From Pyxicephalus adspersus (taxonomy: Eukaryota > Chordata > Amphibia > Anura > Pyxicephalidae), in contig NC_092869.1 in assembly GCF_032062135.1 (NCBI RefSeq), positions 43,128,140-43,192,139 on the forward strand: DNA of 64,000 nt, written 5' to 3'. The notes below the pieces were generated by a model that had not been told where the DNA came from, searched no databases, and saw only the letters and a list, made by a program, of their open reading frames with translations. Each line of letters opens with the position of its first letter. The first letter of the stretch is position 1. The translations under genes were made by a program, and so were the position numbers. Positions 12,476-24,633 of the stretch are shown here, piece after piece.

Positions 12476-14359
12476 GCAGCATTATTGTGAGATGGTGAGT
12501 TCTAGGATCCATAAATCTAAAAACTAATTTGTTTTAAATGATAATAATCAGTACAGAATAAGTTAGATTATTTTTGTAGGATACCCCTGATAGTTGTGCC
12601 GTGTCTGAGCGTGTACTGCGGGGCTAATACCAGTTCTCTGGGAGTTTACTGATAATGCAGTTATCGGTGGATGCGAAGTTCTCTTAGGGGATGTGACCGG
12701 CCGTGTGCTGGAACGGCATGGTGTCAGGGGATAAATAACAGCACAATTTTCAGCATTGTAATAACACTCCTTATCTGTCGGAGGTTCTGTGTGAGCTGGA
12801 GATAGACAGGGAGATAGAAGAAGGCGCACTTGTCACTAGACCATCATCTGTACGCTGCGGGCCTTCTCTTCCTGCAATACATCACTGCTGTGTATATCCC
12901 TGCCTGGGCTGCTGCGGGGTAATCTCACCTTCATACATATAATATCATATACTGCAGTGTTATCTCATTCGTAATACTCCCAGACCGCATTGGTACTTCA
13001 CCCGTAATATTCTCATGCTGCAATGGTTACTTAAATACAATACTTTAGAGCAGAGCTCAAGTTTGGACAGGGAGAAGCAGCACAAGTGTGCTGGAAAGAC
13101 AAATATTGACATGTTTATAGACTCTGCATACCAGGTGCATTGTGGGTGAAAAAAAGTTGAAGTTGTGTACACTCAGGACGCAAGACTCAACATTTTGTAT
13201 CTTCTTACACCAAACATTCTGGTACATGGAGGTCCTGCATATTCTTTCTCTGGTTATTCCAGAACCCTTCATAAATGTTTCCAGTCTCTGAATACCATCG
13301 TTATTCTGCAGCCACATTTTAGTAAAAGGAAAGTTGTTCCCAGATATTAGAGCTGCAGTGTAAAACATTATTAGCATCACATCTAACAGAGGCCTCTGTC
13401 TGAGTGAAAACATTTCTCAACAAAACTCTTAATCCTGTTTCCTCAGCGTTCAACATTCTTTGATCTGAGAATATTGAGCCTCGTGCCAGCTCTATGTATA
13501 TTTATTACATGCCATGGCACAGAGAAGTGCGCGTTTTCTGTCAATGACTGTACTGAACACATGCTGGCATGACTATGTAGTATAATGCACGGGTTATATG
13601 TATGATCCTTTTGTCCGGTAAAATCAGAATTCTTACATGGCATACACACTGTGGGATATTTTACTGGAACTGACCACAATATTATCCAGTGTTGTTCTAT
13701 TTTCCAGGCAATTGTTGAGCCCCCACGGTTGTCTTTACTCGCTGCGTGTTTACAGGTGCAGAAACCAGATAAATTCCGCCATGTCTTGCCAGATCGGTGA
13801 ATTTTCCACATTTCATTTAGACCGGACTGGCAGAAATCTTGCAGCATGAAATAATTTCTATCCCTGCAAGGTACTAGGATCTTCTACCATCATGTAATGT
13901 ATTGGAATCTTTCAGGTTTGGCTTCATGAGACATATAAAAAAAAATCTGTAATCAGTTGCTGTGTAACATTGCTATTCGCACTTCAATTTTATTTTCTCC
14001 ATTACAAGTCTAAAATCCATTCTCATTATTATATTTTAGGCCCTGATGAAGAAAGGGCTCTTTGTTTCCTGAAATGTGCCGGCATACTGTACCATGAACC
14101 TTATTTTGGGCACTCAGCCTGGATATGGAGCTCCATTCTAGTCTCTTTGGTATAAGGAGAACTGTCTGAGTGCCACAATTTTTTTTTTTGGACTGGCGAC
14201 AGCAAAGATTCAGGTTGCTCCAAGTAACCGTAGAAGGCCACTGTGGACATATTATGGTCAGACATATTCCAATAATGAGAATAAAATGCCGTAATATTGA
14301 CTGGTGTACAGGGAGAATGTCTCATCCATTCAATCCTTGCTCTGATCCACCTAGATTAT

Positions 14360-14700
14360 AATGAGCTCTTTCCCTGCACCCCGCGTGAGTTACGGCTAAT
14401 CGAGCCTCCTTTGTGTATTCTCTATAAAAACGCGAGGAGGATAAAACTTAACGAAGGAGTGAATGGCGAGAGAGTGAATTAAAGAAGACATAAGTCACCG
14501 CTGACAGAACACAAATCAGCCCCTGACACCAGGCCTGGGAGGTTCAGATTTATCTGCCGCTTTCAGGAGGGCTGCTGATAACTTCTGGCTGCTCGCACGC
14601 TGCATTAAAATGAGAGATGGCTCCTTCTGCCAGAGCCCAGGACACATTACGAGCCTCTCATAATGCAGCTAATTCCTTGCCGATCCCAGATGCTTAACTT
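14360..14700. promoter_or_regulatory. possible conserved noncoding block
   Basis: This unique, moderately GC-rich block has no repeat and no convincing coding frame. It has many ordered motifs (TACGGCTAATCGAGC, GTGAATTAAAG, CATTAAAATGAG, CATAATGCAGCTAATTCC). It contrasts with the AT-rich repeat sequence on either side. It is a candidate intronic enhancer, pending alignment. Confidence 0.25.
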
Positions 14701-14852
14701 TAACCTGCAGCATGATAAACATTCCATATATTGCTATCAATACCCCTGCACAGAGAAGGCTTATTGTATCTTGAGGTAAGGGGAACAAGTAATATATGTC
14801 AGGAAATATGTAAATCACCTTTGGTTTAGGGTTGTCTCTAAAATGAATAGTG

Positions 14853-14940
14853 AACCCAAGCAGATTCACTTCTGCACAATGACCCAAGCAGATTCACTAC
14901 TGCGCAATAACACAAGCAGATTCACTACTGCACAAAGACA
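14853..14940. repeat. three tandem copies of a 28-30-bp unit
   Basis: The core CAAGCAGATTCACTWCTGC is repeated three times with 1-3 mismatches and followed each time by GCACAAWGAC or GCAATAAC. Confidence 0.85.
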
Positions 14941-16666
14941 TAAGCTATGTTAAAGATTAATACAAAGTCCACAGCACAGAGATCCAACAAAGGTCTGAAC
15001 ACACCATAATAATCACCCATAAATAATGATGATGATGGCAAATAAAGTCAAGGAACATTGTCCAACTAAAATGAGTTCTATATGAAGCAGAATTTTCCAC
15101 CAGAAAAATTGTAAAATCCAAATATTTTTTTTTAGTAAGCTTATGATGCAAATGATGAGGTGAATCTACAATGTTAGAACAGAGGGATTACTAAAGCTCA
15201 GATTCTCCAATAAAGTTCAAAATAAAAATCAAATGCCAGCCCTAGAATAACTTTACAACATGTAGAGGATAGAAAAAAAGAAAGGGCTTTTTGGCAAATA
15301 CAGCTCAAATACAGACGTTTTTACTTCTGAAAGTTACCAAATACATATAAAAGTAACATGTATACTATTGCCAGACATCACACAGCTCAAATACATAGTA
15401 TAGAATTTATAGGAGGGTCGTGTCTTTTTATTTCTCACACACTGTAAGTACATATTTATTCATGAACTAACTTCATTTGGCTGAAAGGGGAGACCCAGGA
15501 GGGGAGGAGTGGGTTGAATTGTCTTATAGACCATCATACAGAAAATGAGATTAGCTGAAGACGCCTGTTGCAGCTTCTAATGCTTGTTGTATGAAACTAA
15601 CAGTGTGCAGGGAAATTTGACTAATTGCTTTCAGCACAGGAGAGGGTGATCTACAAGTGTGTGTTAGATATATATCTATCTATATCATGTAAGGCAGGAG
15701 TTTATGTTTAAAAGTGAAGGGAGGGTTGTGGAGTTGGTTTTCCTAGCTTGGGCAGAGAGATAAAAAGATGACTGCGGGGAGCAGCAGATGCTTTCCTATT
15801 TCTGCAGATGTGCAGAACAGTATTCCACCCCCGGGGGAAACGTCTGACAGACGCAAGGGACTGAACCTTAGGTAATTTTTTTTCATCAGGTTCCAAAAAA
15901 GAAAACAACTGGTTCAGTTTAGTTTGCGATTACTTGGAAATCTTCTGCAGAAACGCGTGATAAAGAAGGGAAAATCTGTCAGACAGCAGGTGGTGCTGGG
16001 TAAATATTTGTAGACATAAACAGGTATGCAGAATTGTTTTGTTGTGAAATGCTTGTACGGAATCTGGTCTGAGTATTAGAGCGGCATATGGCAGGTCAGA
16101 AAACATTCAGCAACAAAATATGAATGTTGTGTCCTTTAGGTCACAGAAGAAGATATAAAATTTGTTCTAGAAAGTACATGACACTGGAGTGTTGGTGCAG
16201 AGATATTACACCCCAGGGTCAGCATGGAGTTTGTGTGGTGTGTGTCAGATGCTAGATGTTCAGGGTTAATGGGGATTCTTGTTTATTTACAGCAGTGACA
16301 GAGCTCTGGGACATCTCTGCTCCCATGATAAGTATATTATCCAACTCTATTGCAGGCTATACATCATATGTGTCATTTAGATTGCGTGTAATAACTGCCA
16401 GAGCAGAATGAAAGGCTAGGGGTCTGGAGGTCACCTCGTTTCCTGACGTCTCTCACTACCAGTGCAAATACTCCATGCATTGGATCCCTATTGAGTTCAC
16501 AATTATTAGATACACCGTTCTATTCACAGAAAGCAACTGGAAACCTTGGAGTACAGCGCGTGTCATTCACAAGTTTATTCAGTCTGCAGCTGGGTATTTT
16601 TCAAGCACATGGTCACTACTGAATCTTCTGCGTTATCATGGAGTATAGACGGGTATTCTTCTAGAG

Positions 16667-16790
16667 CAGTGTTGCCCCCTGCCCCTTTCAGCTGGGCGCA
16701 CCGGCACTTTTCAGTAACCACCCAGCTTTTTTTGGATGGTTACTGAAGAGTTTGGTCACAATACAGGTGCTGCCATTCGCCTACATTTAT
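16667..16790 (-). mobile_element. partial MITE, same family as 51750-51916
   Basis: It starts CAGTGTTG and continues CCCCTTTCAGCTGGG, GGCACTTTTCAGTAACCACC, GGTTACTGAAGAGTTTGGTC and ACAATACAGGTGCTGCC. This matches the reverse complement of 51750-51916 until CTACATTTA near 16790, where similarity ends. The far terminal repeat is missing, so the copy is truncated or diverged. No coding capacity. Confidence 0.7.
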
Positions 16791-16899
16791 TGTAGAATGT
16801 GGTTAGTTCTAGGAGAAGGAAAATGCAATTGGTTGTTCTTGATAAGTTGGTTTTAGAGTACAGTTGATTGATCCAATATGCAGGTTATCACAAAGTGTC

Positions 16900-17880
16900 A
16901 GTTGTTCTAGGGGGTGGCAGGATATCACATAGTATAGTGGGTTATCGCAGAGTGGCATAATATGCGGGGTGTAGTTAGGGATTGCAGGGTGGCATTATAT
17001 GCCGGGTGTAGTTGGGTATCACAGGGTGGCCATAAATGCTGGGTGTAGTTGGGTATCACATGGTGGCGTTAAATGTGGGGTGTAGTTGGGTATCGCAGGG
17101 TGACATATTATGCTGGGTGTAGTTGGCTATCGCAGGGTGGCATATGCTGGGTGTAGTTGGGTATCGCAGGGTGGCATATTATACAAGGTGTTGTTGGCTA
17201 TCGCAGGATGGCATATTATGCAGGATATAGTTGGTCATCGCAGGGTGGCATTATATGCCAGGTGTAGTTGGGTATTGCAGGGTGGCAAATTATGCTGGGT
17301 GTAGTTGGGTATGGCAGGATGGCATATTATGCAGGATAGTTGGCTAACGCAGGGTCACATTATTTGCCAGGTGTAGTTGGGTATCGCAGGGTGGCAGATT
17401 ATGCGAGGTGTAGTTGACTATAGCAGGGTGGCATATTATATAATAGAGCGCGATTAATTATCGCAGGGTGGCATAATATGCTTGGTATAGGTAGCTATCT
17501 CAGAGTGGCATATTATGCAGGATATAGTTGGTGATCGCAGGGTGGCATATTATGCAGGATAGTTGGCTAACGCAGGGTCACATTATTTGCCAGGTGTAGT
17601 TGGGTATCGCAGGGTGGCAGATTATGCGAGGTGTAGTTGACTATAGCAGGGTGGCATATTATATAATAGAGCGCGATTAATTATCGCAGGGTGGCATAAT
17701 ATGCTTGGTATAGGTAGCTATCTCAGAGTGGCATATTATGCAGGATATAGTTGGTGATCGCAGGGTGGCATATTATGCAGGGTGTAGTTGGCTATCGCAG
17801 GGTGGCATATTATGCGGGATATAGTTGGTTTTCGCAGGGGTGGCAAATTATTCAGGGGGTAGTTGGTTATCGCAGATTGT
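16900..17880. repeat. 37-bp minisatellite with a 223-bp higher-order duplication
   Basis: The unit is about 37 bases, cores GCAGGGTGGCATATTATGC and GGTGTAGTTGGGTATC, in roughly 25 variable copies. Within it, about 17320-17542 is repeated almost exactly at 17543-17765 (offset 223). The copies share rare variants such as ATAATAGAGCGCGATTAATT, so this is a recent segmental duplication on top of the older array. The open frames on both strands are repeat artefacts. Confidence 0.95.
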
Positions 17881-18089
17881 AGCTGGTTGGTCCAGAATGT
17901 GGCTGGTTTTTGTATAGAGTATGGTTGGTTATTATATGTCTGCTTGGTTATTGCAGGGTACACTTGGTTCATGTTTTGCAGAGGCTGACTGATTAGTGCT
18001 CTGCGTGGCCGTTCTAGCAGTGAGTGACTGATTAACGCAGCTTGCATTTGGCTATGTGCTCGGATAAAGAGCAGCCAAGGCATCGCTGT

Positions 18090-18380
18090 GATATTCTTCT
18101 AGGGAATTAACAGTGAATGCAGACTAATAACGCCGAGACCGGAGGAGCAGTTAATGCCATAATGTGAACAGTAAAAGAGATGTTTTTCTTCTTATATTAC
18201 AAGCAGCCGCTAAAGTGGTAATTGCAGCTGGCCTCGTTAATGCACATTTATATAAAGCGATTACCTTCGGGGTGAATGCTTGTCCTACAAGAACACACTT
18301 CAGCTGGGAGGAGGCAGGTGGGAACTGAGACCTTTTCCTGCACCACCAGCCGGACTCATCAGCCACCATGAATCACCGGC
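18090..18380. promoter_or_regulatory. possible conserved noncoding block just upstream of the acidic stalk exon
   Basis: This unique sequence lies between the minisatellite and the exon at 18817. It has GAGCAGTTAATGCC, GGTAATTGCAGCTGG and CGTTAATGCAC motifs, and its GC content is higher than its flanks. No splice-bounded frame. Regulatory role is inferred only. Confidence 0.22.
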
Positions 18381-18816
18381 TGTCTGACAGTTAAACGGGA
18401 TCAGATGGGGGGGGGCTAATTTTGAAGGGGGTCTATCTGAATGCATATGCTTAAGAAAGTGGGCATGCTAGGATATAGTGCCAAGCTACTGTGAGGGGGA
18501 AGTAGGGAGAAACAGAAGTGAAACTGATCACGTATAACGTTTTATTGGAATTGTATTTTTTAATAACCCCAATCAATAAATGATCATAAGGCTCAGTGTG
18601 GTCATTGGTAATCTTTTTAGCTATCACTGGAGTGTAAGTAGAGAGGAAGTGACTGCAAAAAGAAAGAAGCAATGAGATGTATCAACTGATGGAAAACGCA
18701 GATTTTATGTTTTTTTTTTTTTTGATTCTTGATGAAATACAGTGCACTAAGCAAACTGAATGTTATTGAGTTGGGATTTACATCTAATTCAACCCTTCTT
18801 TGTTTTGTCCCCGTAG

Positions 18817-18898
18817 CCCACAGACGATATTGTGTCATCGGCAGAATGTTCTATTGGCAGTGATGATGAAGATGCTGCAGAATGTGAAACTGGCACAG
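18817..18898 (+). CDS. nrxn3: nrxn3 short acidic stalk exon, donor side of splice site 5
   Basis: The exon of 82 nt is bounded by the acceptor TTTTGTCCCCGTAG and the donor CACAG|GTACGT. It reads in phase 0 from the previous exon and ends after the first base of a Gly, Asp or Ala codon, so the next intron is phase 1. It encodes 27 residues: PTDDIVSSAECS, then SDDEDAAECE, then TGT. This corresponds to the NRXN3 stalk segment with SSAECSSDDEDF. The frog copy appears to have extra residues between the first Cys and the acidic cluster, and TGT where I remember PST in mammals. Two cysteines and a dense acidic run are visible. A second donor lies 9 nt downstream (see 18899-18907). The last base of this exon serves every SS5 acceptor described below. 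Confidence 0.95.
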
Positions 18899-18907
18899 GT
18901 ACGTCAG
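18899..18907 (+). CDS. nrxn3: optional 9-nt extension by tandem donor (Gly-Thr-Ser insert)
   Basis: After the first donor (GTACGT at 18899) a second one, CAG|GTCAGT, starts at 18908. Use of the second adds exactly nine bases and keeps phase 1, inserting Gly-Thr-Ser before the next exon. Small insertions at SS5 are a known neurexin property, but usage of this site is inferred from sequence only. Confidence 0.45.
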
Positions 18908-19607
18908 GTCAGTGTACTTTCTGCTTGATAACTTTTATTATTCTAATAATAGAGTTTCATTTTTCCTAAGGTGCATGCTCTTGCCATGTGTAATATATGA
19001 GTAGGGAATTTCTGGATCTGACAAGCTCTAACCGAGGGTTACATGGAGCGGAGTACTAACAATGACCCATGTGGGATAGCAGGACGCGGCTCGCTCCTCT
19101 TCAGGGGATTATGGGAACAATTAGATTTACATTTTTTTTGGAGCTGCCATAAACACATTTTGTTCACTGCTTTTCTTACTGAAACTCATCTCTGTTCTGG
19201 GGGCCTCGGTCGTACAGATCTGTGTATGTGCACATATATGTGTCGTAATGTCTGTATGAACGGGCGACAGACATTAACACGTCATAAATGCTGGAACAAG
19301 ATTGCAAGGAGAGGGCCCGGATACTTTTTTTTTCTTCTTACTAAAAAAACTAAACAAATTCAACGCTATGTGTAATAAACTGGACAGCCTGTGATAGTTA
19401 TGTGTAGGGAGCTCAGCACTGCTGTTCCTGAACCGACCAGCAAGTGGTGGCCGCTCTGAGACTCGAACCCAAGGAAATGTGCACATACGTGCGATGCATC
19501 TATTAGGGTAGGGCAAGACGAATCAGTATAACAAAATCACATCTAATACATAGCACATTCTGTTTGGAATGGTCATCAGTGGCTTCTTCACCATACAGAC
19601 ACAAGCT

Positions 19608-20030
19608 GATGTGGGGAAATTTCCTAATTGTGGGAGGAGCAGAGACACAAACTACTGGGGGAAACCTCCCCATTGTGGGAGGGGCAAAGATGCAAACTGC
19701 AGGGGGAAATCTCCACATTGTGGGACGGGCAGAGACACAAACTACTGGGAGAAATCTCCCCATTCTGGGAGGGGAAAGATGCAAACTGCAGCAGGGAAAT
19801 CTCTGCATTGTGGGAGGGGCAGAGACGCAAACTACTGGGGGAAATCTCCCCATTCTGGGAGGGGCAAAGATGCAAACTGCAGGGGGAAATCTCCCCATTG
19901 TGGGAGGGCAGAGGCGCAAACTACTGGGGGAAATCTCCCCATTGTGGGAGGGCAGAGGCGCAAACAGTTTTAGGAAAATCTCCCCATTGTGGGAGGGGCA
20001 GAGACGCAAAATACTGGGGGAAACACTATT
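19608..20030. repeat. 45-bp minisatellite, about nine copies
   Basis: The unit is about 45 bases, cores GGGGGAAATCTCCCCATT, GTGGGAGGGGCAGAGACGC and AAACTACTG. Copies alternate between CAGAGACRCAAACTACTG and CAAAGATGCAAACTGCAG variants, giving a two-unit higher-order pattern of about 90 bases. Because 45 is a multiple of three, long frames stay open on both strands. They are periodic and have no start, splice or codon-bias support. Confidence 0.95.
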
Positions 20031-21781
20031 TGTAAATCACAATACTTTAGTCCTGAAAGAGGTAACAAAGGAAAGTACTACAGAAACGTTTATCTGTCAC
20101 AGTGGCATTATCTTGGTCTCCTGATAAGTGGGCCTCAATAGTCTGGGGGATATTTATTTGCAGAACGCTGTACAAGCTCATTCATTTCCACACATGGCAC
20201 ATAACACAGGAATTGTTATAGGAAAGCTTCCTTAGGAATGGGAGTCGGGTCAGAGTGGCCTCCAACACTTGCCGGTCCAGGCACAGTCTGTGGGGGATCA
20301 GGCGTACAAAGCATGCTGCGAATGGGCAGGTTGAGCCAGTGCTAACTTCTCTCTGTCTGTCCACCCCCGCCAATACCACCACAAGTCTAAAGTTATTGTA
20401 CCTGTGCATAGGTAAATATTTACCTGTATGGATAAAATATATACAAGCTTTGTATATATTTACACCACATTTTCATGTTGATCCTCTTCACATTGTACCG
20501 CATGACTTTTTTGGTGATTTTTTTTTTTCCCATTCCAATGTTATTTTTATCCATGTCTGTGGATGTCGTAAAACTGTTCACATCTGAAATGTTTTTGTTT
20601 TCCTTACCATCCATCGCTCGTTTTTTCCATTTTGATTGCTTTACCAAGTCAGCCGTGATCAAAAACAATATACTGAGTCTTTATCTGAACAGAGGCAACA
20701 AAATTTTGTTTTGCCATCACACCAATCACAGCTAGAAAAGAACAATGCATAGGCTCCAGTAATCTACATAGTGTGTAGATAGCACCCATCCTCTACTCCT
20801 CCAAGGTCTATCTGCTGCTTTCTTCTCACCCCACTACCCAGGATTATAGGCCCGCTCCCAGTGGCTGGAGCCTGTCACTCCTCTCTGAATCTTTTCTGCT
20901 CCCAAAACTAGCAGATGAATATTGATGGTGGAGGAGCCTCTGTATGTGTTTTTCCTGCCATAAAATTGTTCTCTACACTTAATAGCATTATTTTAAACTC
21001 TGACAGACACACATGCACAGTTCAGTGTAGAATCCCCAGCAGGTGCTGTGAATTTGGGATGCATGAACGTCCGTGCGTATGTGCAAGAGTTACCTTGTCC
21101 TAGCCAGTTAAAGTGACTGAAGACTCCTAATCCTGGAAGCACTACTGATGCATTGTTGAAGGTGCAGCACTTTACTTAGTAACTATGTTTAACAGTGTGC
21201 ATCATGACATTAAGACAAAAGCTCCAAGGGTACCCGAAAAGTTTAAATTCTCTTTAGGCTGCTATCACACATACGCACATTAATTCTAAATGACCTAGCA
21301 TTGTCTCTGGACACATAAAAATAATGCACTTGCAGCATTTCACAGGACATACTATGTGCAGCGAAATGCACAGTCTATTACAGATAAATTGGCAGCTACT
21401 CAATATGTACATTGTGGTGCCTAAATCCTCAGCAATGCTGTAAAGACATCCAAAAAAACTAAGCCTATAAACCAAAGGCTGAAAGAGTATGTGCAAATCA
21501 CTGCAATCTTCTTTCGCAGTGTCCAGAAAGCTGCCAGACCAAAATGTTCTGTATGCAAAGATTTAGATAGGCAGGTAGATATATTTAAAATTAGAGCTGT
21601 ATTCCCTTTTCCTCCTAAACGCTAAATCCAAGGGGAATGGAGGAACAGATCACATCTCAAGGGGTTCTCGATTATCCTATTGGGCCAGATTCCTAAAAAA
21701 AAGCCAAACCAAGATTCCCCAATACTAATAGCAAACACTAAATAGTCCTTTTATGGCTGGAAGAGAATCATCTCCAGTATG

Positions 21782-21785
<4 letters not shown>

Positions 21786-21829
<44 letters not shown>
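21786..21829. repeat. (TA)n microsatellite
   Basis: An uninterrupted TA run of about 43 bases is followed by ACACACACGCG. Confidence 0.97.
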
Positions 21830-21835
<6 letters not shown>

Positions 21836-24633
21836 CGCTTCCATTATACTTCTGCTGACAGCTAACATTGTTATCAGTGCAACGCACAGACACCCCAAAA
21901 TTCAGAATCTTTTATGCAGAATATAAAACACTGTATGGAAAAAGCAGAGCAGATCTGGTAACAAAGCTTATTATCTCAGCATCCTGTTGCACAATGTCAA
22001 ATGAACAAAAGGTTAAACCATGCCATAGACAATGTCAAACCATAGAATACTAGGATTCACATATCACATCACTGAACCTTATTCAGAATTTATTTATTCA
22101 GAATGAACCCGAGGACTTCTAGGCGATGAGTGTGCATGCATGCTAATCATTGCAAAAGGTTCTCCCAATTTAGGCACAGATCAAATGAGAAATGGACTGT
22201 TGAGGTCTTACCTATGGGAGAATACTATCAAGGAGAGAATATCAAGTTTGTCAAACATCTTTGTATTAGCAGACACTAATTGCTCTCTTTTCTATGAAGG
22301 AAGGCGATAACACCTATGCTACATTCACTTGTTGACCAAGTGAGATTACAAAAAGGAAATCTCTTCAAAGCAAACATGCCCCTTGATTGGTCAACCAAAA
22401 CGTATGCATAAAGGAATCCCTGATTATCTGCTCAACCTTGCTTTTGAGATGTGATGATGAAATATGCAGACAAGTAAAAATATTGGTTAGGATCGGAGCC
22501 TCCTCCAACACCATGAAAATGATTTGCCACCATAAGGCAGACGTGAGGCCAGTAATTGGCCTTCATTGGAGTAGCAGCTAGGTATGTTGGCATAGGGGTA
22601 CATAGAGGAATGCCAGGCTCCAGCTGACTCTGACCACCTTAAAATTAACATTGCAGATGGCATTACAAAGAATTTTATTGCCACCCATGTGTCCCATTAT
22701 CTGACCAGTGATCATCTCAGTTTGGAGCATGCTGTTCATGTGTAAGTTGTAAGCTGGTATTGACTTTTCTTATGCCAGTGGGACCTGCAGCAGAAGGTGA
22801 GGCTCAGTGCTGCAGGCCCACTGCAGGTTATCAGCCTTGCACGCTGTGTCACATACCGCATGGTGTCATTTTGTCTCTTTGTTCTGGTGTTCGGCCGTCT
22901 CTGTAAATTTGCCTACGCTGAGCAGAAAAGCTTTTTAGAAAGGTGTGCCTTGTATTTTCCCCTCTGTTCAGAAGTTTCATCCATCTACTTTCCCCCCCCC
23001 CATCTCTCACCCAAGTCCCAGCAGAGATTCCACAAAGGGGCTTTTTACTGCCATAATCTGCCACTTGGTCTGAGTAAACAATTGCCCTAGTGTAAACCCA
23101 TCTGTCGGCCGTCACCTTCTCCAGGGTGTTAGAAGTTTTCTTGGTTAATTTCTGGACTGAGTGTCACCTATTGGTATTCCCAGCAGTACACCACCGATGA
23201 ATGTTACTCAAGTTCTTTTCTGGAGAGCGCTGACCGTGTGATCATGATATTTCTACCTATTCTATTTACTTCAAATCTGTCATGTATGAATGGAGTGTGA
23301 CGAGATGGAATTCCAAGCTTTGTCATAAATGGTTTTTAAAGAGAAGATAAACATTCTGGTTATAAAATGTTTTGGGGCGTGTTGTATAGTGGCAGCCACC
23401 TACACCCTACTTTGCTGGTCTACCGTTAAGTGTTCCCATATCACATTTACCAGGAACATGGTGTAACCTCTCTACAGTCACACAGGGATCAGGGCTCTGC
23501 TCTGGCCACATGCTCGGTTAGGATGCATCTGGCCAAAGCAAGACATCAATGAACACTACAAGTTGGTGCTCATTACTAATTACCTCCATTTACAGCTATT
23601 ACAGCTATTAGGGCAAGCTCCAATCTTTAAAAAAGATTGCAATGCATTTTAAACCTAGACAATAATTCAATGAGCTTTGGTTCTACAGATACATGCAGGT
23701 AGCCATAGTTTCTATGTTCATATATAGGATTCTAAGTACGCAATGATTGTATTATACGTTCATGTTTTTCATCTACCAGTCTTTAATGTATTGAAATATT
23801 TCAATGTAGTGCTGGATGTGAATATCACATAAAAGTACATATAAGAAAAGCTGAATAAATATGGAACAAAAAATGTTCCAATCCAATGTTGATGGGCTCA
23901 TTCACCCCAGAACACAGCCAATGACCTGGACTGTGGGGGATCTCCACTTTTGCTTTTTAAAAGTTATCATCAAAGTGGCAATAACAGCAGTTAGTGTTTG
24001 TAGTTCTGGTGTGAATAATCATCTGAAGAAGCTTTTTATAATGTTATAACATATTTAGGTGTTTTTAGTCAGGTCTTAAATGGTGTGGAGGTAACAATTC
24101 TCCTGATGAAGCTGTCCCTGTAGTGGTGGCTTGAGTAGGGGATGGGTGTGCAAGGAAAACAATGCTGAAATCATAATGTATAAAGTCTAAATGTAACACT
24201 TTTTTTTGGCTAGATCCTGGAAATCCAACATGTTTTGGGGGTTAATTTAGGGCTCTAAAAGTATATAAATCTACAGTATTAACTGGAATGTAAATGGTAT
24301 AAAGTATTGAGTATAAATATGTATGTGTAATGTATTCTAAAAATATAGGGATATACAATACAAAATTAGGAAGTACGTGTTTTATATCCCTGTATGTTAT
24401 TGTTTAGTTACATTTCTGGTCAATTACATAACAATGATTATTACTGTATACGGATGACAGTCTTCGTGTTATTTGAAGCCCCAAACAAAGGGTGAGCCTT
24501 TAAACCACCAAAACGTGTTGGCCTTTTTTGATACAAGAGTATAAAACATCACCTCTGGAGTTTATATTGTATATAGATCTCTTCCTTTCTCAGTCATATA
24601 ATAGTTTAGTTATAGCCGTCCCTTGTGATTGTG

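Larger units (their letters stand above)
5793..18816 (+). other. nrxn3: nrxn3 intron (phase 0), 13,024 bp
   Basis: The intron is bounded by GTAAGT at 5793 and CCCCGTAG ending at 18816. It contains degenerate tandem repeats at about 7150-7850, 9400-10010 and 12317-12475, and a three-copy 30-bp repeat at 14853-14940. It also holds a truncated MITE at 16667-16790, a minisatellite with a 223-bp higher-order duplication at 16900-17880, and possible conserved blocks at 6470-6970, 7855-8075, 14360-14700 and 18090-18380. No exon-like frame with splice signals and neurexin similarity was seen. The remaining stretches are unremarkable. Confidence 0.9.

Noticed and set aside
13057..13847. 118- and 134-codon minus-strand frames inside the nrxn3 intron
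   Set aside because: No recognisable domain, no splice-compatible context, and composition typical of chance frames in AT-rich DNA.
19503..20124. Frames of 134-186 codons on both strands
   Set aside because: Same cause: the 45-bp minisatellite keeps frames open.
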